Part shown: positions 59,493 to 64,000 of the stretch, in pieces
Position numbering within the stretch: the stretch's first letter is position 1
How the letters are laid out: the number at the start of each line of letters is the position of its first letter
Source: Pristionchus mayeri
Taxonomy: Eukaryota > Nematoda > Chromadorea > Rhabditida > Neodiplogasteridae
Direction of reading: 5' to 3'
NCBI GenBank assembly: GCA_036245805.1
Contig: BTRK01000004.1
Coordinates: 5,518,001-5,582,000 of the forward strand
Length of the DNA: 64,000 nt
Position numbers and translations under genes: made by a program
Notes under the pieces: model-generated
The model's input: the letters and a program-made list of their open reading frames with translations, nothing else
The model's database searches: none
Told to the model about the DNA's origin: nothing

Positions 59493-61070
59493 TCAAATCT
59501 TTCGAGCTGGCATGATCTTAGTAGAGCCGATGTTATTTTGATGCACGGAAGAAGTGAATGTCGTTACTTTTCTATCGTCTTCCACTTTAAGAAGAATTAG
59601 CGCGTATCTAAACAATTATATTAGCATTTGCTGCAAATGCATAGTGCAATTTAAACCCCTTACATCCGATATGGCTTGACAAAATAAATTGTGAACAGTG
59701 GGCTGAGAGCGAGGCATATTTCATCCATCTAAAAGAAAAAAAGAGCACTTTGATAGTGATTTCAAATTTTTTTTTTCAAAATGTTTATGAATTCACTGAC
59801 AAAGTGTACTCCATATTCGAAGAGAGGGTGATAGGCAATCTCTAAATATTCGAGCAGGAAGAAAACGACGGCAATCAAATAGAGTTGAGAGCATATGAGA
59901 TTACAAACAAGTGCCTGAAAACGTTGAAATGCTAGTATATAAATTTATTTAGTCACAACAATTTTAGTAACAAGCTCACTTTTAAGAATTCCATATGTGT
60001 TCTTCGTGTTTTTGCTGAGAGATTCTTCGCTTTCGACAGAAACCTAAGCTATGCATCTTCGAATATGACCAACTAATATTCTGACCTGTGAATTGAGGTG
60101 CCTGTGTAAACATTTATAGAAGAGCAAGGAAGAGCAATGATGCAGCACAGAGATGTAGTGAAAATAATTATCGAGTGCAGAGGGTGAAGAATGCCTTAAC
60201 AATATTTATTAAGTACTAATATATTTTGACCGCTTTGTCTGTCATTTCAATATGTGTAATGCTACTCTGTTCATTCTCTTTCAAAATTAAGCTTTTTTTG
60301 ATCACGAATTTACCTTGGTAGGCCGTCCCGGAGAGATTGTAGTGTGGGATGCGAGCATGCAAGAGTGGTTCGAGATACAATTTGTCAACTGCATCCAAAT
60401 AAGCAGTGCAGAAAGCGATCTGAGAATTTTCTTTTTATTTTTTTATTTTTTATTTTGCTATTTTTTATTTTATTATTTTGCTTCGTCTATCAACGGACAT
60501 AGCCCAGAAGTATCAGCACAACAACCGCGAGGCACAAAATGGAAGTAGCTCTGACTGTCGGTGTACTTCTTCGGAGCACGTAGTATCTTCAATGAGGATT
60601 ACTTTGAAAATGTATGTTCTATACATTAATTTCGAATATGATCAAGCTAAATCAAATTTTCTGCACTAACAAATACATTCCACCGAATGATTATGGATAT
60701 ATATTATTTAAATGGTTTTTACCTGTACGCAAAACGTAGAGTCATTTGAATATTGTAGTAAGTAACGCCATTGAGAATAATGGAGTAACAGCAAAAGCAG
60801 AGAAGAGGCGGAAGTAGAGTGGAGGCGAGCCCGTAGTATACCACGAGAATTGCTTCGCTTCCGAGCGAGATGACTCTGAGGGAACGGTATACTCCAACCT
60901 AATTCCGCTATGAAAAGTCTGAAATACTACCTGGGAAACATCATGAAACTGGCAAAAACCGTAATTATCTCGACCACACACTGGCTGAAACAGGCAAATT
61001 TACTCGAAAAATAATACTTAATTGTAAAAAACTGAGAAATATATTACTAACAATCGCAACATGATTGCGT
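59493..61070 (-). pseudogene. 5'-truncated copy of the Srd-type receptor
   Basis: Exons 2-10 are intact and mirror those of the left copy (e.g. 60985-60931, 60875-60723, 60586-60499, 60419-60314, 59728-59664, 59607-59493), but exon 1 is cut after its last ~20 bases: the duplication ends at 61070 and no start codon, extracellular N-terminus or TM1 follows. The one substitution seen (near 60334) is silent. Very young pseudogene. Confidence 0.8.
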
Positions 61071-64000
61071 AGTTAGTTCGAAACTGATCTGATTTGGCGA
61101 TGATTCGCCTGAAATACGCATATTTCTACTTAGAATTACGACAATTACATTTTCGGCGAATTAGGAGACCCCATGCATTGGCCTCTTTTGGAGCGAAAAG
61201 AAGTACCTAGGGGTAACTTTTCACGTAGAATCTAACTAACATATTTAAAAAGGGGCATTCGGATTAAAATTTTCCAGGACGTCAATTTTGAGTCCTGGAA
61301 AATTTTTCAAATAGTCATATTTTTTTCAAAGATGAGCTAGCCTTTCACTTCTAACAGTAAAAATGCTTATATCGTCGAGATCTTTCAGAATCACTATCCA
61401 TTGATGAGGTTTGGGTGAGCCGTTCAAAAGATACAAAAACCGACCACCCAGCTACAGCGCGACACAGGAAATGAGGGGTTAGAGATACGGCTTCCTAAGG
61501 TCGATTTTCGAACTCTAAGTGAAAAGTTACCCCTAGAACACTCTTCACATTGGGACTTTATTTTTCCTTGTACGGCACAAGGTTAGTTCTCTCAGATAGT
61601 CACTCATATTTTTTGTTGTTGATCATTTTTCCGATGTTAGGAAAGGAAAAGGAATCTAGAGAGCTCTCTAACTGAGTGAGCTGGGAGGGAGCATTTCGAC
61701 TTTCGCCTCTTGTTCTCTTTCTATAAGTTCTCGGGTGATAGAGTATTTTTAACCAGGAATAAACCGCTCCCCTTCAGAATTAAATGGAAAAAGGAGACAC
61801 TTGATCTGTAGTGTACAGTTTCATGTGTATTTGCTTGAATGATCTAGATATTACTATTCAATTCCCAATCGGTGATTGCCGTGGTGTGGCGAAGGCCGAA
61901 GGCAGGAAAGTAGAGACCGTCTATCGACTATCGAAATGACTACCTTAGCTATGTAGCTATTTAGCGCTCATGTATCAAACAAATATTTCTTTTAGATTAC
62001 GAGATTTAATTTATTAAAAATTTAGTGAAGAAAAACGATCATGTTTCTCTCACTGCATGAGTCGTATTCTTTAATGCCGCATTACAACAATGTAATAGGT
62101 GGCGGGGTGGTCGGGTGGACTAAAAATGACCGAAATATGGAAATCGGAAAAACCCCCCTGAATAATTATGCGCGTTTTAAAGACACTATATGTGACTAAC
62201 TTGACGCCAAAAATTAGCCAAATCTGAATGGGTATAAAAAATGGGGGCTCACTTTCGTAAGGCGGCCTCAGAATGGGTACCAGACCTAAGATCACTAGAA
62301 GATCCAATTGACACTTATTGGTCTCAAATATGTCCAAAATCATCGAAAACAATGTTTCGGATAGTTGCTGGGCTCATTACAGTACTTTTATTTGACCAAA
62401 ATCACGACCGGGACTGAAAATGAAAAATCGATTTTCGGACCCTTCTCAACTTGATAGCTTTGACCATATGCATTAAATCACCTTCAAATCACCTTCAACG
62501 TGGGAATGTCCTTCTAAAAAATACACTTCGAAAATACAGCTACAATTTACAATCTAGTACTATCATTTCCTTGTAGATATCTTCGTTTTAGCATAAAAAG
62601 TGTTTATTTATCGTTTTCAACACATTTAACAAGCTAGTTGGCTTGATTTTAAATATATTGTATAGTCTTGTCCAAATGCGGAGAACAAAACCGGAAATAT
62701 TCCAATTTCCGGCTCTGTGACCGAAATCGGTCTTCTTTCGAAGAAATTATGCATCTGTATTACCTTTACATTATTTTGGTCGCGAAAGATTCTTGAAAAT
62801 CATGAAAATTAAATTTCATGAAAATCGAGAAAAATTTTTTTCGATTTTTTCGAAATTTTTTAAAAGTCTCAACATGCTTTCTATTCGAGTTTTTCAGAGT
62901 TATTTTACCTATTTCAGATATTGTTGTCAATTTAGTCACGTTTGGGAGCTGCTATCCGATGATTTTTAGAAAAGTGATTGTGAAATTGTGCGAAACGGAC
63001 GCAATTTTCGCCCTGGAAAGACCACTTGTCACACCTAAGGAGAGCGGCACTATATTTTTCCTGATAGAATCGGGTATGGAGATTCCGAATATGAGCACCG
63101 CATACTTGAAAGGGTGGGGTTCCCGAGCCGGTAGAATTTATTTTACGTTTTGGATCGCAGTTTTTCGTAAATTTCAATATGAAGATGACACCTACGAACA
63201 TTACTGTCAACATAAAAGTTTCTCGAAATAATTTTCCGAAAAATCGACACTTTATTTTTCACTGTACGGCTCATAGGTAGATTTGCTAAATTCTCTCAGA
63301 TAGTCACTCATATATACAGGGTGCGAGAAAAGTATGGTGACAAGTCTTTTATGTAATATCTCGCGAAGTAATGATAGCATAGATTTCTGCTTTCGCCATT
63401 GTATGCCTGCGAACAGTACCTCCAACAATTTTATCACAGTTCCCCATCTATCGATTTTGTCTTTCAGAGCTTTTCGATTTTCAAGTTCGAAAAAATGGGC
63501 CCTTGGCCCGCAGCTCATTTTTCTCTTTAATTAATAATAAAAAATCTTCGGATAATAATTCCCCCACTTTCTCAACTTGAGTATGGAGAGCAACCATTCC
63601 TCTTTAAAGTATACTTGTTTAGGCGGAAATACGATATCAGGAAACGGAGAAATATGAAAATAACTGCATCACACTTTGATACGGAATTATCTTTTTGAAA
63701 AATCACATTTTCGAATTTCTTTCTCAGCATCCATATATTGAGATATAAACTTGTATGTTATATGCAAGGACCGAATTATGAATTTTAGTAGCGTCAAACT
63801 GAATGAAAACATGGTTTAAACTACTGAACCATACATGATAAAATATGGCTGAAAACGACACTTGGGACAGATTCGAAAAAGGTACAGAAGCAGATTCGCT
63901 TTCCCAATTTAAACTGAAAGCATATTTGCACTACTGAATGGACGTGTACCATAATACATACGTTTATATTTTTCTATCATTCTTATTTGATGGACGCGAC
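61071..64000. repeat. diverged fragments of the palindromic repeats
   Basis: 61199-61606 shows both ends of P3-type sequence (GGGTAACTTTTCACGTAGA and its inverse, then TCTCTCAGATAGTCACTCAT). 62080-62390 resembles one arm of P1 (33920-34180, including CCCATTCAGATTTGGC versus CCCAGATTGCC). 63246-63312 is a P3-type end. At 63318 CAGGGTGCGAGAAAAGTATG looks like the start of a Tc1/mariner-like element running out of the window. No real gene was found; long open frames (62352-62071 minus, 62818-63231 plus) lie in repeat sequence. Confidence 0.55.

Larger units (their letters stand above)
57426..61070 (-). repeat. right arm of 3.6-kb inverted duplication
   Basis: Mirror of 52998-56643 with only a handful of visible differences. 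Its outer end at 61070 has GCGTAGTTAG where the left arm continues into the receptor's first exon, so this copy stops at the breakpoint. Confidence 0.93.

Overview
The window looks like chromosomal DNA of a free-living nematode, most likely a diplogastrid such as Pristionchus; the species is inference. Support: many very short exons (about 40-150 bp) with compact GT-AG introns, and nematode-expanded families throughout: saposin-like peptide, GH25 lysozyme, histidine acid phosphatase, TTBK/CK1-like kinase, cuticle collagen, nuclear hormone receptors, and chemosensory 7TM receptors of Srd and Srh/Sri type. No prokaryotic features were seen. All gene models were assembled by hand from splice sites and reading phase.

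Layout. 0.5-1.3 kb: saposin-like gene. 1.5-5.1 kb: inverted pair of TIR elements, tRNA-derived sequences, a MITE. 7-11.3 kb: acid phosphatase (+) converging on a Cys-loop channel (-). 11.8-15.6 kb: TTBK-like kinase (+) converging on a GH25 lysozyme (-). 16.2-19.8 kb: Cys-rich one-TM surface protein (+) converging on a small secreted Cys-rich protein (-). 20-22.8 kb: 7TM fragment and an intact Srh/Sri-like receptor. 23.1-29.2 kb: tandem pair of MAPK-like kinases. 30.5-35 kb: 7TM pseudogene cut off by a 3.9 kb palindrome carrying a second nested palindrome. 35-39.4 kb: Srd-like receptor (-) carrying a mariner and another TIR element. 40.2-43.2 kb: nuclear receptor (-) with a 1 kb hAT-like insertion in its DNA-binding domain. 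43.7-48.1 kb: two more palindromes. 48.3-50.9 kb: second nuclear receptor (+). 52.8-61.1 kb: an Srd-like receptor and a cuticle collagen, then a nearly perfect 3.6 kb inverted copy of both. 61-64 kb: diverged pieces of the same palindromic repeats.

The genes are not an operon or pathway. They form several functional groups: gut immunity or digestion (saposin, lysozyme, phosphatase), signalling (three kinases, channel, nuclear receptors), chemosensation (7TM receptors) and cuticle (collagen). The most striking aspect is DNA architecture: at least four large palindromes at different divergence levels, the youngest apparently carrying two host genes, plus several families of short hairpin or TIR elements with 8-bp target duplications sitting mainly in introns.
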